64,000 nt of DNA from Eubacteriales bacterium (GCA_030524745.1 JAUNGC010000002.1:1-64000); one strand, 5' to 3'. Numbered from the stretch's first letter, positions 43,561 to 53,066 are shown. Notes: generated by a model not told the origin, from the letters alone. Numbers and translations are program-made.

Positions 43561-45195
43561 ATGAAGAAAAACATGAAAAAAATCACAGCAATGGGACTTA
43601 CCGCGGCGATGCTTCTTTCTCTGACGGCATGCGGAGGCTCAAATGGGGAAACGGCTTCTGCGGATGCGGAGCAGACCAGTTTTAAGATTTTTGCGGGAAT
43701 CAGCGCCCTGTCGCCGGATAACAGCGAAAAGCCGCTGGTAAAGCAACTCAATGAAGCGATGGGCGTTACGATTGAGTGGAACTGTGTGTCGGGCGATACG
43801 CTGACAGAAAAGAAGAACCTGATTTTAAATGCCGGAAATGATCTTCCCGATGCGCTGATGGCGGCGAGCATGACAGACAGCGAACTGATCACCGGAGGAG
43901 AGAGCGGTCTTTTGATCCCGCTGGAAGATTATATTAATGAAGAAACGATGCCGAACCTGATGAAAATTGTGGAGAAGCGGCCGGAAATGCTGGCTAGCTG
44001 CACAATGCCTGACGGACATATTTACGGACTTCCCGGCATTTCCGAAATGGGCTTTGAGTATGAGGACGGCAACACTTATTATATCGGCGCTATCCCGCAG
44101 TTTACCGCAATCAATACGGACTGGCTGGAAGCGGTGAATATGGAAATGCCCACTACAGTGGATGAACTGCACGATGTGCTCAAAGCGTTTAAAGACAATG
44201 ACGTAAACGGTAACGGCGATCCGACGGATGAAATTCCCATGTCCTTCATTTTCCCGGAAAAGAACGGCGCATGGTGTGCGGGTATGAGCACCTTCTTCGC
44301 TCCTTTTGGCTGCACGGATTATCAGATGGATCACAGAGCCATCGAGAACGGCGAGGTATATTACCAAGCGGCGTCCGAAGAATATAAGAACGCGATCGCT
44401 TATTATCATGACTGGTTTGAAGAAGGTCTCATTGATATTGAGGTATTCTCCCAGGATTCCAGCCAGTACATCGCAAAAGGAAACGGCGAAGATGCCCGTC
44501 TCGGCGTATTTGTATGGTGGGAGATTCCGGAAGTTGTCGGCGCTGAACGCGCGGAAAGCTATGAGTATCTGCCGATTCTGGACGGCCCCGACGGCACGCA
44601 TCATGTGAACTTAAACGAAATGGGAACAACAGGACATGACACCTTCTCTGTGACGAAGGCATGCAAAAATCCGGAACTTCTGTTAAAGTGGGTGGACCAG
44701 AGATATGATCCCATCATCAGCATGCAGTGTATTTACGGCCCTATCGGCACTTATTGGGCGGAAGAACCCGATGAAAACGGCTGCTATTCCATGAGAGAAC
44801 TGGAAGCCAACGAAACTGCAGGCGAACTCAAATCCAAGAGCGAGTGGCTTGGACCTTCTGAGCAGTTGGCAGACGATTACGGCACATACTACTATCTGGA
44901 GGACAGAGCCCAGGAAAGACTGGATGATCTGAACAATTTCTGGTTTGAGTATGTGGACAGCACGGAATATTATCCGTCCGTGGTTTATACGGCGGAGGAG
45001 ATTGAGGTCATCAACGACAAACTCAGCGATATCAAGGCGATGACGGAGGAGAAGACTGCGCACTGGCTCACAGAAGGCGGCATCGAGGACGAATGGGAGC
45101 AGTATCTGGCGGATCTGGACAGCATGGGTCTTCAGGATGTGATCGGCGCATGGCAGGCGGCTTATGACCGTTATCAGGAAGCGCTTGCGGACTAA
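43561..45195 (+). CDS. Extracellular sugar-binding lipoprotein
   Basis: 544 residues, lipobox L-T-A-C at about residue 22. Two-lobed binding protein of the same class as the one at 34483 (A-G-N-D-L-P-D-A-L in the first lobe, a Trp/Tyr-rich cleft). Given the two GH32 enzymes downstream it probably binds fructo-oligosaccharides or another fructoside; this is context, not sequence proof. GGAGGGT precedes ATG. Confidence 0.92.
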   Translation: MKKNMKKITAMGLTAAMLLSLTACGGSNGETASADAEQTSFKIFAGISALSPDNSEKPLVKQLNEAMGVTIEWNCVSGDTLTEKKNLILNAGNDLPDALMAASMTDSELITGGESGLLIPLEDYINEETMPNLMKIVEKRPEMLASCTMPDGHIYGLPGISEMGFEYEDGNTYYIGAIPQFTAINTDWLEAVNMEMPTTVDELHDVLKAFKDNDVNGNGDPTDEIPMSFIFPEKNGAWCAGMSTFFAPFGCTDYQMDHRAIENGEVYYQAASEEYKNAIAYYHDWFEEGLIDIEVFSQDSSQYIAKGNGEDARLGVFVWWEIPEVVGAERAESYEYLPILDGPDGTHHVNLNEMGTTGHDTFSVTKACKNPELLLKWVDQRYDPIISMQCIYGPIGTYWAEEPDENGCYSMRELEANETAGELKSKSEWLGPSEQLADDYGTYYYLEDRAQERLDDLNNFWFEYVDSTEYYPSVVYTAEEIEVINDKLSDIKAMTEEKTAHWLTEGGIEDEWEQYLADLDSMGLQDVIGAWQAAYDRYQEALAD

Positions 45196-45268
45196 AGGAA
45201 TCCGCAATCTGACGGGGCGCCGGTGCAAAGGAATGCTTGCTGGCACGCATGAATGAGTAGATAGAAAA

Positions 45269-45306
45269 GGGGCAGACAAAACGCGAACAGGTGTCTGCCC
45301 CTTTTT
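45269..45306 (+). terminator. Terminator between importer and glycyl radical enzyme genes
   Basis: GGGGCAGACA (45269-45278) pairs perfectly with TGTCTGCCCC (45292-45301), followed by five T. No second promoter is obvious before 45349, so it may let part of the transcription through and lower the enzyme genes relative to the importer. Confidence 0.85.
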
Positions 45307-45348
45307 CCCCAAATGGTTTCGGAAGGCGAAGAATAAGGATCAGGAAGT

Positions 45349-47403
45349 ATGGATGAAAAGGGCTGGAAAAGAAGGATTCAGGAAAGCGTAGAGGCTTATA
45401 AAGAGATATTTGACTGTTATGAGACGGAGATTCCGGAAGAAGGGCTTCTGGCAGGATTTCACCGTCCGGTATTGCGGAGCCGGGTGAAGAGCGAGACGAT
45501 CCGGAGACTGTATGAATCCGACAATATGCATTATCCGATGGGAGACGCATTTTTGAAGTATGGCATCGGGGGGATTCTGGAACGGACGCGGGAGAGACAG
45601 CCGCAGGATACGGAGGAAACCGCGGCTTATCGCCGGGGCGTTTATGAAATTTATAAAGAAGTACAGGCGTTTATTGTGCGGCATGCAAAAAAGGCGGAAG
45701 AACTGGCGAAAGAGACGGAGGATAAAAAAGAGAGAATGCGTCTGGAGCGGATCGCCAAAAGCTGCGGACGGCTCGCCGCCGATGCGCCGAAAAGCTTTTT
45801 GGAGGCGCTGCAGCTTTTCTGGTTTTTCTATCTTTTAAGAAGTCCCTTTGGGGGCGGCTGTATCGGCAGGCTGGATCAGAAGCTGTATCCCTGGTGCCGG
45901 ATGGATCTGGAAAAAGGCGGCTGGGATGAAGAAGAGGCGCTGGAAGGGATCATGCAGTTCTACCGGAATCTGAACCGGATGAATACGGGGGATACGCTGC
46001 GCAACCTCATGCTGTCCGGCCGGAATGCGGCGGGAGAAGATGAAACCAATGAACTGACCTATCTGTTTTTAGAAGCTTATGAGCGGACGCAGGATGCGGA
46101 ACCGCATGTAAACGTCCGCATTCATGAAAAAACGCCGAAACGTCTCAAAGAAATGTGCATCCGGATGCTGGCGCAGGGAAAAGGCCAGCCGACGTTATAT
46201 TTTGACCGCAATCTGATCCCCGCCATGGAACGGGCGGGCATCCCGCGGGAGGCTGCCTGCGGCTATGCCAACGACGGGTGTACGGAAACGGTTTATGACG
46301 GAAGAGGAAGCATCGATTTCTGGCAGCATGAGATGGTCAAGACGGTGGAACTGACGGTGTTTAACGGAAAGGAAAATCCTTTTATCTACCCGGTGAAAAT
46401 GAAAAAGAGCAGGCGGGAGGCGGAGGAGTTTGAGCCTCATACGGGACTGGCGCTGGGCTTTTGTTCCGGAGAACTTTCCCAAATGTATTGCTTTTCCGAT
46501 TTTCTGGACGCTTTTTTTGCCCAGCTTGCGTTTCAGATCACACACTGGATAACAATCATTGATCAGAAAATCGAGGCGGACGAGACAGATACGCTGACCT
46601 CCCCGCTGATTGGCGGCACGCTGGAAAAGTGCGTGAAAACAGGGCGGGATCCTTTGCGGGGCGGCGGCTTTGATGTGGATAATTACCAGCTTTTGTCGGG
46701 AACCGTCACCACTGCGGCGGATTGTCTGCGGGCGGTGGAATACGGCGTTTTTGAAAAGCATTACTGCACGCTTACGCAGCTTAGGGACGCGATGGCTGCA
46801 GATTTTGAAGGCTATGAGCCGCTGCGGCGCAGGCTGCTTTTGGCGCCCAAGTACGGAAACGGAGACGCGCGCACGGACGAACTGGCCGCGATGATTGCCG
46901 AAAGGTTTCTGCAGCAGGTAAACGCATACCGCAGCAGGAGCGGCAAGAGGATCCGGCCGGGACTGTACAATATTGATTTTAAGATTTTTGCCAATCTGAC
47001 CGGGGCCACGCCGGACGGAAGAAAATTCCGGGATGCCATCGGGGAACATTGTTCGCCCACGCCGGGCGCGGCAAAGCGCGGTCCGACGGCGGTCATCGAA
47101 TCGGCTTCCCGTCTTCCGATGCAGGAAGGCTACGCCTCTTCGGTGCTGCAGTCCACCCTTGACGGCAGCAGCTTCGTGATGGGGGCGCAGCGGGAAACCA
47201 TTATTGCCGGGCTCTGGGAAGGGGCGGAAAAGGCGCGTATTCCGGTCTGGAATCTGACCATGTACAGCCGGGAAGAACTGCTGGACGCGCAGAAAAATCC
47301 CGGGAATCATCAGGATCTGATCGTCCGGGTATGGGGATTTAACGCCCGGTTCGTGGAACTGGACGAGGAATTGCAGAATCATATTATCAACAGGATCAGT
47401 TAA
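45349..47403 (+). CDS. Glycyl radical enzyme of unknown substrate (PFL-like)
   Basis: 684 residues, shorter than most relatives (about 750-850). The glycyl radical loop near the C-terminus reads R-V-W-G-F-N-A-R-F, with Gly663. The active-site Cys311 lies in A-N-D-G-C-T-E. A Glu two residues after the Cys is the mark of glycyl radical eliminases and dehydratases, whereas pyruvate formate-lyase has two adjacent Cys. F-G-G-G-C-I-G and N-M-H-Y-P-M-G are further conserved-looking parts. It cannot be assigned to the choline, glycerol, propanediol, isethionate or hydroxyproline enzymes by eye. Its activase follows 15 bp later. Position between a sugar importer and GH32 enzymes points to a sugar-derived substrate. 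Strictly anaerobic function. Confidence 0.88.
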   Translation: MDEKGWKRRIQESVEAYKEIFDCYETEIPEEGLLAGFHRPVLRSRVKSETIRRLYESDNMHYPMGDAFLKYGIGGILERTRERQPQDTEETAAYRRGVYEIYKEVQAFIVRHAKKAEELAKETEDKKERMRLERIAKSCGRLAADAPKSFLEALQLFWFFYLLRSPFGGGCIGRLDQKLYPWCRMDLEKGGWDEEEALEGIMQFYRNLNRMNTGDTLRNLMLSGRNAAGEDETNELTYLFLEAYERTQDAEPHVNVRIHEKTPKRLKEMCIRMLAQGKGQPTLYFDRNLIPAMERAGIPREAACGYANDGCTETVYDGRGSIDFWQHEMVKTVELTVFNGKENPFIYPVKMKKSRREAEEFEPHTGLALGFCSGELSQMYCFSDFLDAFFAQLAFQITHWITIIDQKIEADETDTLTSPLIGGTLEKCVKTGRDPLRGGGFDVDNYQLLSGTVTTAADCLRAVEYGVFEKHYCTLTQLRDAMAADFEGYEPLRRRLLLAPKYGNGDARTDELAAMIAERFLQQVNAYRSRSGKRIRPGLYNIDFKIFANLTGATPDGRKFRDAIGEHCSPTPGAAKRGPTAVIESASRLPMQEGYASSVLQSTLDGSSFVMGAQRETIIAGLWEGAEKARIPVWNLTMYSREELLDAQKNPGNHQDLIVRVWGFNARFVELDEELQNHIINRIS

Positions 47404-47418
47404 ATGCGGGAGGCTGAA

Positions 47419-48303
47419 ATGAAAAAAGCGGTCATTATGGACATACAGCGTTATTCCATCCATGACGGCCCGGGAATCCGGACCACCGTATTTTTCAAGG
47501 GCTGCAATATGGCCTGCCGGTGGTGCCACAATCCGGAATCGCAGCGGGCAGAGCCGGAAATGCTGTTTTACAAAGAACGCTGCATCGGCTGTATGGCATG
47601 TCTTCCCGTTTGCGAAAGAGGAGCGCATAGCATGGCGGGAAAAATTCATCAGGTGGACCTGTCCCGCTGCCGCGACTGTAAAAAAAAGCAGGAGTGCAGC
47701 GACGCTTGTCCGGCGCAGGCCTTGTGCTTATGCGGAAGGGAAATGGACGCGCAGCAGGTATGGAAGGAAGTTCTGGCGGACAGAAATTTTTACGGAAAAG
47801 AGGGCGGCGTGACCTGCTCCGGCGGAGAGGCTCTGTTGCAGGATGAATTTCTGAGAGAATTTTTACCCCTGTGCAAGGAGGAAGGAATTTCCACCTGCCT
47901 GGATACCGCGCTGCATGTGGATTGGGAGCGGATCGAAAAGCTGCTGGAATGGACGGACCTGTTTTTGGTGGATCTCAAGTTTATGAACCGGGAAAATCAT
48001 ATTCGCTATACCGGCGTGGACAACGAAAAAACGATCCAAAATTTGTACCGGCTGGCAGAACATAATAAGCCGGTGATTCTCCGGATGCCGTTGCTTGCGC
48101 GGCTGCATGAGACGGAAGAAGAAGTCCGGGCGAGAAGGGAACTGTTAAAGCGGCTTCCCAATGTGGTGCGGACAGACTGCTTTGCCGTGAGCAATCACGG
48201 GGCCTCAAAATATGAAGCGCTGCAAAGAGACTTTCTTCCCTTTACGGGCATTTCGGATACACAGGCATATAAGGAGCGTTGTTATGATACAGATCACATT
48301 TGA
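47419..48303 (+). CDS. Glycyl radical enzyme activating protein (radical SAM)
   Basis: 294 residues. The iron-sulfur motif is C-N-M-A-C-R-W-C (Cys29, 33, 36). It is followed by a ferredoxin-like insert with C-I-G-C-M-A-C-L-P-V-C and C-R-D-C-K-K-K-Q-E-C-S-D-A-C. The second set departs from the usual C-x2-C-x2-C-x3-C spacing. G-G-V-T-C-S-G-G-E binds the methionine part of S-adenosylmethionine. It places the radical on Gly663 of the neighbouring enzyme. GGGAGG fixes ATG 47419 rather than 47404. The end overlaps the GH32 start by 20 bp. Confidence 0.93.
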   Translation: MKKAVIMDIQRYSIHDGPGIRTTVFFKGCNMACRWCHNPESQRAEPEMLFYKERCIGCMACLPVCERGAHSMAGKIHQVDLSRCRDCKKKQECSDACPAQALCLCGREMDAQQVWKEVLADRNFYGKEGGVTCSGGEALLQDEFLREFLPLCKEEGISTCLDTALHVDWERIEKLLEWTDLFLVDLKFMNRENHIRYTGVDNEKTIQNLYRLAEHNKPVILRMPLLARLHETEEEVRARRELLKRLPNVVRTDCFAVSNHGASKYEALQRDFLPFTGISDTQAYKERCYDTDHI

Positions 48304-50419
48304 GAAGGATGAGAAAAATCGGGCGGTTTTGAGAAGTACGGAGGAAAAGACCGGGTTTGTGATAAATGAAGAATCGTTTGAAAACAGGAGTTGGCGGTTT
48401 ATGGAGGACGCTCTTTTGTTTGACGGTTATTCCATCTGGTTTTCGGAAGAAGCCGGGCGGTGGAAAACGCGGGAGGACTTTGCGGTCAGCCTCGTGATCG
48501 CGCCTCTTGGATATTCGGACCGGGGGGACGGACTGCTTTCCCTTTTCGACAGGGAAAAAAGAGAGGGATTTTACATTCTGTTAAAAAAGTTCGGAAAAGT
48601 AGAGGTGGGATTTGGCGACGGAAGGGAGCTCTTTTGCTTTGAATCCATCCGGGAAAATCTGAAGAAGGATTTCTGGAATATTCTGACGGTGGTATACCGG
48701 CAGGAGGCGGGCTGGTGCGACCTGTATATCAACGGCGCGCTTTCCAACCGGAAGCAGTTTAGGCGGCATACGCCGGTCAAATGGCCGGAAGGAAGCTGCT
48801 TTCTGGGGAAATTTGTGGATCGCACGGATTATCGGGAAAGCACGCCGGACCGCATCTATTACGGGCTGATGCAACGGGTGATGATAGAGGAGGAAAGTCC
48901 CTCTGCCGAAAGCATCCGAAAGCTGCACGCGCAGTATCCGTGCAGGCGGCTGAAGCAGGAGATACGGCCTGACCGGCGGGATTATGAAAACGACCGGCAG
49001 CGCCCGCAGTATCATCTGATTCCGCCGGGCAAATGGATGAACGAGCCACATGCGCCGTTTTATTATGAAGGCTGGTATCATATTTTCTATCAGGCCAATC
49101 CCCATGCGCCCGTCTGGAACAATATCCAGTGGGGACATATGGTAAGCAAAGACATGGTGCATTGGAGCGATATGCCTTTGGCGCTGGAAGTAGAGGAGCA
49201 TGCGGACCCGGACGGCTGCTGGTCCGGCAGCGCCCTGGTGGACCAAAACGGCGTGCCTCACATTTTTTATACGGCGGGTAACAATGAGAAGTTTCCCAAT
49301 CAGTCGGTGGCGGCGGCCAAGGCCGTGACGGACGCGGACAAGAAGCTGGAAAAATGGAAAAAGCAGAAGGATTTTTCCGTGGAGCAGAGCATCGGCTGGC
49401 TGGGAGAATTCCGAGATCCTTTCGTATGGGCGGAAGGGGACGGTTACTTCATGCTGGTGGGAACCGGGGATGAAAATAACGGGGGCGGAAACGCGGTTCT
49501 GTATTCCTCAAAGGATTTAAAAAGCTGGGAATGCCACGGCTTTTTCCTGGATTATGACTATGAAAAAAATCAGGAAGCAGGACATGTCTGGGAGTTGCCG
49601 GTGCTTTTACCGCTGCGGGACGAGAGCGGCGAAATAGCGTGTCATATTCTGCTTTTGTGCGCCTGCCAGATTGAGCGGGAAGTGGTGGAAACCTACGGAT
49701 TTTTGGGACGCTGGGAGGCAAAAAGCAAAACCTTCCGGAAATTTAACGAGAAGGCCCTGCTTTTGGATCTGGGAAACGGAACCTTCACAGGTCCCAGCGG
49801 TTTTGTCACGCCGGATCACAGAAGCGTTGTGTTTACCATCGCCCAGGGCAAGAGAGAGGGATCGGAAGAATACCATGCGGGATGGGCGCATAACGGCGGC
49901 ATTCCGGTGGAACTGTTTGTCCGGAATCAGGAATTGCGGTTTCGTCCCATCCGGGAGATATACGGACTTTTGAAAAAGAAGCGGATTCATCTGGAGGATG
50001 TGACGCTGGAGGAAGCGAATCAATATCTGGAACAGATTTCGGGAAACCGGATCTACATGAAGATCTGCGCCGACGCGGAAGAACTGGCTGTGGAAACGCA
50101 GTGCGGCAGGCAGGACAGAACCGTTTATTATGACAGAAGAAAATGTCGCCTGGGCGCTTTAGACGAAAGCGGAAGAGAAATCGGAAAATACCGGAGAGAA
50201 ACGGACGGCGTGGATCTTGACGGCGAGGATATTTGTCTGGAATATTTTCTGGATCACTCCATGATAGAAGCTTATCTGAACGAGCGAAAGTCCGTGACGC
50301 TGCGAAATTACGGGCGGTGGGACGAACGGCGCATTCGTTTACAGGGAGAAGTGAAGAGAATCAGAAGCCTGGAAGTGTGGGAGATGGCTTCTGCATACCA
50401 AGAAGAGAGAGAGGACTAA
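48284..50419 (+). CDS. GH32-family protein with N-terminal LamG-like domain and altered nucleophile
   Basis: 711 residues. Residues 1-215 look like a concanavalin-type (LamG) sandwich (A-L-L-F-D-G-Y-S-I-W-F). The GH32 propeller follows. The first signature, normally W-M-N-D-P-N-G, reads W-M-N-E-P-H-A, so the nucleophile position is Glu254. The R-D-P motif is kept (E-F-R-D-P-F-V-W), and the E-C-P motif reads W-E-L-P, keeping the acid/base Glu. No signal peptide. AAGGAG lies seven bases before ATG 48284; the longer frame lacks a site. Overlap with the activase indicates coupling. It may handle an unusual fructoside or act by transfer rather than hydrolysis. Confidence 0.88.
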   Translation: MIQITFEKDEKNRAVLRSTEEKTGFVINEESFENRSWRFMEDALLFDGYSIWFSEEAGRWKTREDFAVSLVIAPLGYSDRGDGLLSLFDREKREGFYILLKKFGKVEVGFGDGRELFCFESIRENLKKDFWNILTVVYRQEAGWCDLYINGALSNRKQFRRHTPVKWPEGSCFLGKFVDRTDYRESTPDRIYYGLMQRVMIEEESPSAESIRKLHAQYPCRRLKQEIRPDRRDYENDRQRPQYHLIPPGKWMNEPHAPFYYEGWYHIFYQANPHAPVWNNIQWGHMVSKDMVHWSDMPLALEVEEHADPDGCWSGSALVDQNGVPHIFYTAGNNEKFPNQSVAAAKAVTDADKKLEKWKKQKDFSVEQSIGWLGEFRDPFVWAEGDGYFMLVGTGDENNGGGNAVLYSSKDLKSWECHGFFLDYDYEKNQEAGHVWELPVLLPLRDESGEIACHILLLCACQIEREVVETYGFLGRWEAKSKTFRKFNEKALLLDLGNGTFTGPSGFVTPDHRSVVFTIAQGKREGSEEYHAGWAHNGGIPVELFVRNQELRFRPIREIYGLLKKKRIHLEDVTLEEANQYLEQISGNRIYMKICADAEELAVETQCGRQDRTVYYDRRKCRLGALDESGREIGKYRRETDGVDLDGEDICLEYFLDHSMIEAYLNERKSVTLRNYGRWDERRIRLQGEVKRIRSLEVWEMASAYQEERED

Positions 50420-50423
50420 AACG

Positions 50424-51905
50424 ATGACCAGTCACATATTGCAAAAGGCGCGCGATTATGAAAAAGAATCCGAAAAAGGGATTGGAAAGGAACAGCGGCC
50501 CGAATTTCATCTGACAGCGCGCACGGGTTGGATGAACGATCCCAACGGTTTTTCCCGGTATGACGGAAAATACCATATGTTTTACCAATACCATCCCTAT
50601 GACTGTAATTGGGGACCGATGCACTGGGGACACGCGGTCAGCGAAGACCTGCTGCATTGGGAGCATCTTCCGGCAGCGCTGGCGCCCGATGAAGCCTACG
50701 ATAAAAACGGCTGCTTTTCCGGCAGCGCGATCACCCTTCCCGACGGCAGGCATCTGCTGATGTATACCGGGGTTTTGCAGGGAAAAACGCCGGAGGGCAA
50801 ACCCTGCGACATCCAGACGCAATGCCTGGCGGCGGGCGACGGAACCGACTATGTAAAATATGAGAAAAATCCGGTGCTGGAGGGAAGCGATCTGCCGGAA
50901 GGCTGCAGTCATGTGGACTTCCGCGATCCGAAGCTGTGGCAGAAGGCGGACGGAAGTTATTGCTGTATCGTCGGCAACCGGCCGGCGGACGGAAGCGGGC
51001 AGATTCTGCTCTTTTCCAGTCCGGACGGCTTTTCCTGGAAGTTTAAAAAGGTGCTGATCGCCAATCAGAACCGTTTCGGAAAAATGTGGGAATGTCCGGA
51101 CTTTTTTGAACTGGACGGAAAAGGGGTTCTGCTCACCAGCCCGCAGGATATGCTGGCGGAGGGAATGGAATACCGCAGCGGAAACGGAACGCTCTGCCTG
51201 ATCGGAACGTATGACGAGGAGACGGATACTTTTATACCGCAGCAGGATCAGGCCATCGATTACGGCATTGATTTTTATGCCCCTCAGACCGTTCTTGCGC
51301 CGGACGGCCGCCGCATCATGATCGGCTGGATGCAGAACTGGGATACCTGCAGCTTCCGGGCGGAGAATCCGGCCTGGTTCGGACAGATGAGCCTTCCCAG
51401 GGAATTGTCTGTGAAGGAGGGGAGGCTGTGGCAGAAACCTGTCCGGGAATTAGAGGACATGAGACGCAACAGGGTAGAATACCGGGACGTCTTAATCTCC
51501 GGGACGCAGCGTCTGGACGGAATACAGGGAAGAAAGCTTGATATGGAACTGACTGTCCGTCCTGCGGACCAAGAAACGGACTGCACAAAATTTGAGGTGC
51601 GGTTTGCGCAGAAGGAACCGTATTATACTTCCCTGAGTTTTTACCCGGCTCAATCCCTTCTGGAATTTGACAGATCCTTTTCCGGTACGAGAAGGGCGGT
51701 TTTGAACCAGAGCCGTTGCCTTGCGGAGACGGAAGGCAGCGAACTGAAGCTGCGGATCATACTGGACCGTTTCAGCGCGGAAGTGTTTATCAACGACGGA
51801 AAGCAGGTGATGACGGCGACGATATATACGGATCAGGAGGCCGACGGAATCTCATTTTATGCCAACGGGAAGATAACCATGGATGTTGTGAAGTATGATC
51901 TTTAA
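50424..51905 (+). CDS. GH32 beta-fructosidase, canonical
   Basis: 493 residues. All three catalytic motifs are standard: W-M-N-D-P-N-G (nucleophile Asp39), F-R-D-P, and W-E-C-P-D (acid/base Glu). A C-terminal beta-sandwich ends the protein (L-D-R-F-S-A-E-V-F-I-N-D-G). No signal peptide, so it cleaves fructosides inside the cell, such as sucrose, fructo-oligosaccharides or a phosphorylated form. It starts 4 bp after the preceding stop and closes the locus. Confidence 0.93.
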   Translation: MTSHILQKARDYEKESEKGIGKEQRPEFHLTARTGWMNDPNGFSRYDGKYHMFYQYHPYDCNWGPMHWGHAVSEDLLHWEHLPAALAPDEAYDKNGCFSGSAITLPDGRHLLMYTGVLQGKTPEGKPCDIQTQCLAAGDGTDYVKYEKNPVLEGSDLPEGCSHVDFRDPKLWQKADGSYCCIVGNRPADGSGQILLFSSPDGFSWKFKKVLIANQNRFGKMWECPDFFELDGKGVLLTSPQDMLAEGMEYRSGNGTLCLIGTYDEETDTFIPQQDQAIDYGIDFYAPQTVLAPDGRRIMIGWMQNWDTCSFRAENPAWFGQMSLPRELSVKEGRLWQKPVRELEDMRRNRVEYRDVLISGTQRLDGIQGRKLDMELTVRPADQETDCTKFEVRFAQKEPYYTSLSFYPAQSLLEFDRSFSGTRRAVLNQSRCLAETEGSELKLRIILDRFSAEVFINDGKQVMTATIYTDQEADGISFYANGKITMDVVKYDL

Positions 51906-51983
51906 GGCGGTATTGAAAAAAGCGTAACGCTTCAGGCAGGCGGAAGCGCCGCAGAAGGGCCGCGCGGCAGAATAAAAATAAGA

Positions 51984-52026
51984 AACAGCATTGTTCCATA
52001 CAGAGGAATGGAACGATGCTGTTTTT
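51984..52026. terminator. Terminator after the fructoside locus
   Basis: A 16-bp stem, AACAGCATTGTTCCAT (51984-51999) with ATGGAACGATGCTGTT (52008-52023, one mismatch), runs into TTTTT. It can also serve the leftward AraC gene, though its T run on that side is broken. Confidence 0.9.
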
Positions 52027-52129
52027 GGTTCCGTGAAATGCTGTAAAATCATATATTTTCGTAAAAAAATCAGATTCAGCAAACCGGAAAAATATCCTAG
52101 AATGAAAGCGAAAGGAACGCGGCGCGCCT

Positions 52130-52966
52130 TTATTTGTGGGAGCGCAGATAGATATTCCGGTATTGGGAGGGCGTCATGCCGGTTTGCTTTTTGAAAAAGC
52201 TGCTGAAATAGAACTGGTTGGCAAAGCCCAGGGATTCCGCGATGGCGGAAAGGGGCAGATCGGTGTCCGTGAGCTGTTCGATGGCGAAATCCGTTTTTTT
52301 GCGGATGAGAAACTGCACGGGACTGATGCCGAGACGCTTCTGAAACAGCTTTGTGAAGTGGCTGGGGTGATAGCCGGCGATCTCCGCCATTTTCTGAACG
52401 GTGACAGCCTGATCTGGGTGGTTTTCCACAAAGGCGATTGCGCTGTTTAACGGCGTGTCGAGTTTGTTTTCGATCAGGGAAATGCTTTCCGGGGGACAGC
52501 ATTCCATGTAGTAAACGAGCAGGTCGAAAACGGTTTGCTTGGTCAGAATGGAAGCGGTGATGGTATCGCCGTCGCAGGCGCGGATCATTTTTTGAAAGAG
52601 CGCGGCCGCCGTGTCAAAATCCTTCGCATCCACGCAGTAGGGCAGGCGGATGAAGGTAAAAAGATCCGTATTCTGGCAGGTTAATTCAAAGTGGCAGTAA
52701 TATTTCCGGTAAGGATTGTCTGCCGCGGTGGAAAAGCGCTGGTTGGTTTTGGCGGGAAGCAGATACAGTTGTCCTTTGGAGGGATGAATCTTTGCCTCAT
52801 TGATGCACATGGTTCCCTCGCCCTCCAGAATAAGGCCGATGCTGCTGTAGGGGGGAACGGAGCCGTCGCTTTTCCAGTTTTCATCGCATTGGAGCAGATG
52901 GGCGCGCTCAAGGTTGACGGTGATCTCCCGGAGCCGGTGCTGGATGATGGATGCAGAATCGTTCAT
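52130..52966 (-). CDS. AraC-family transcriptional regulator
   Basis: 278 residues. An N-terminal cupin-type sensor (G-L-I-L-E-G-E-G-T, L-L-P-A) is followed by two helix-turn-helix units at the C-terminus (V-Q-K-M-A-E-I-A-G-Y-H-P-S-H-F-T and S-A-I-A-E-S-L-G-F-A-N-Q-F-Y-F). AGGAGG precedes the ATG at 52966. It is convergent with the GH32 gene. Its target could be the fructoside locus or its own region; the promoter side is taken up by a long inverted repeat and tandem repeats. Confidence 0.9.
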   Translation of the reverse strand: MNDSASIIQHRLREITVNLERAHLLQCDENWKSDGSVPPYSSIGLILEGEGTMCINEAKIHPSKGQLYLLPAKTNQRFSTAADNPYRKYYCHFELTCQNTDLFTFIRLPYCVDAKDFDTAAALFQKMIRACDGDTITASILTKQTVFDLLVYYMECCPPESISLIENKLDTPLNSAIAFVENHPDQAVTVQKMAEIAGYHPSHFTKLFQKRLGISPVQFLIRKKTDFAIEQLTDTDLPLSAIAESLGFANQFYFSSFFKKQTGMTPSQYRNIYLRSHK

Positions 52967-52998
52967 GGTGGCCTCCTGGCGCAGTGAGTTGGGAGTCG

Positions 52999-53062
52999 GC
53001 ATAAAGCCGGAACGCGGGACCCTGCCCGTCTGCGGCCAGGGCCCCGCGTTCCGGTTCTATGC
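52999..53062. repeat. Long imperfect inverted repeat in the AraC leader
   Basis: The left arm from 52999 (GCATAAAGCCGGAACGCGGG) pairs with the right arm 53043-53062, and an inner CCCTG (53020-53024) pairs with CAGGG (53037-53041). The stem is GC-rich and about 25 bp with few mismatches. It begins 33 bp upstream of the AraC start codon. Confidence 0.8.
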
Positions 53063-53066
53063 TGGT

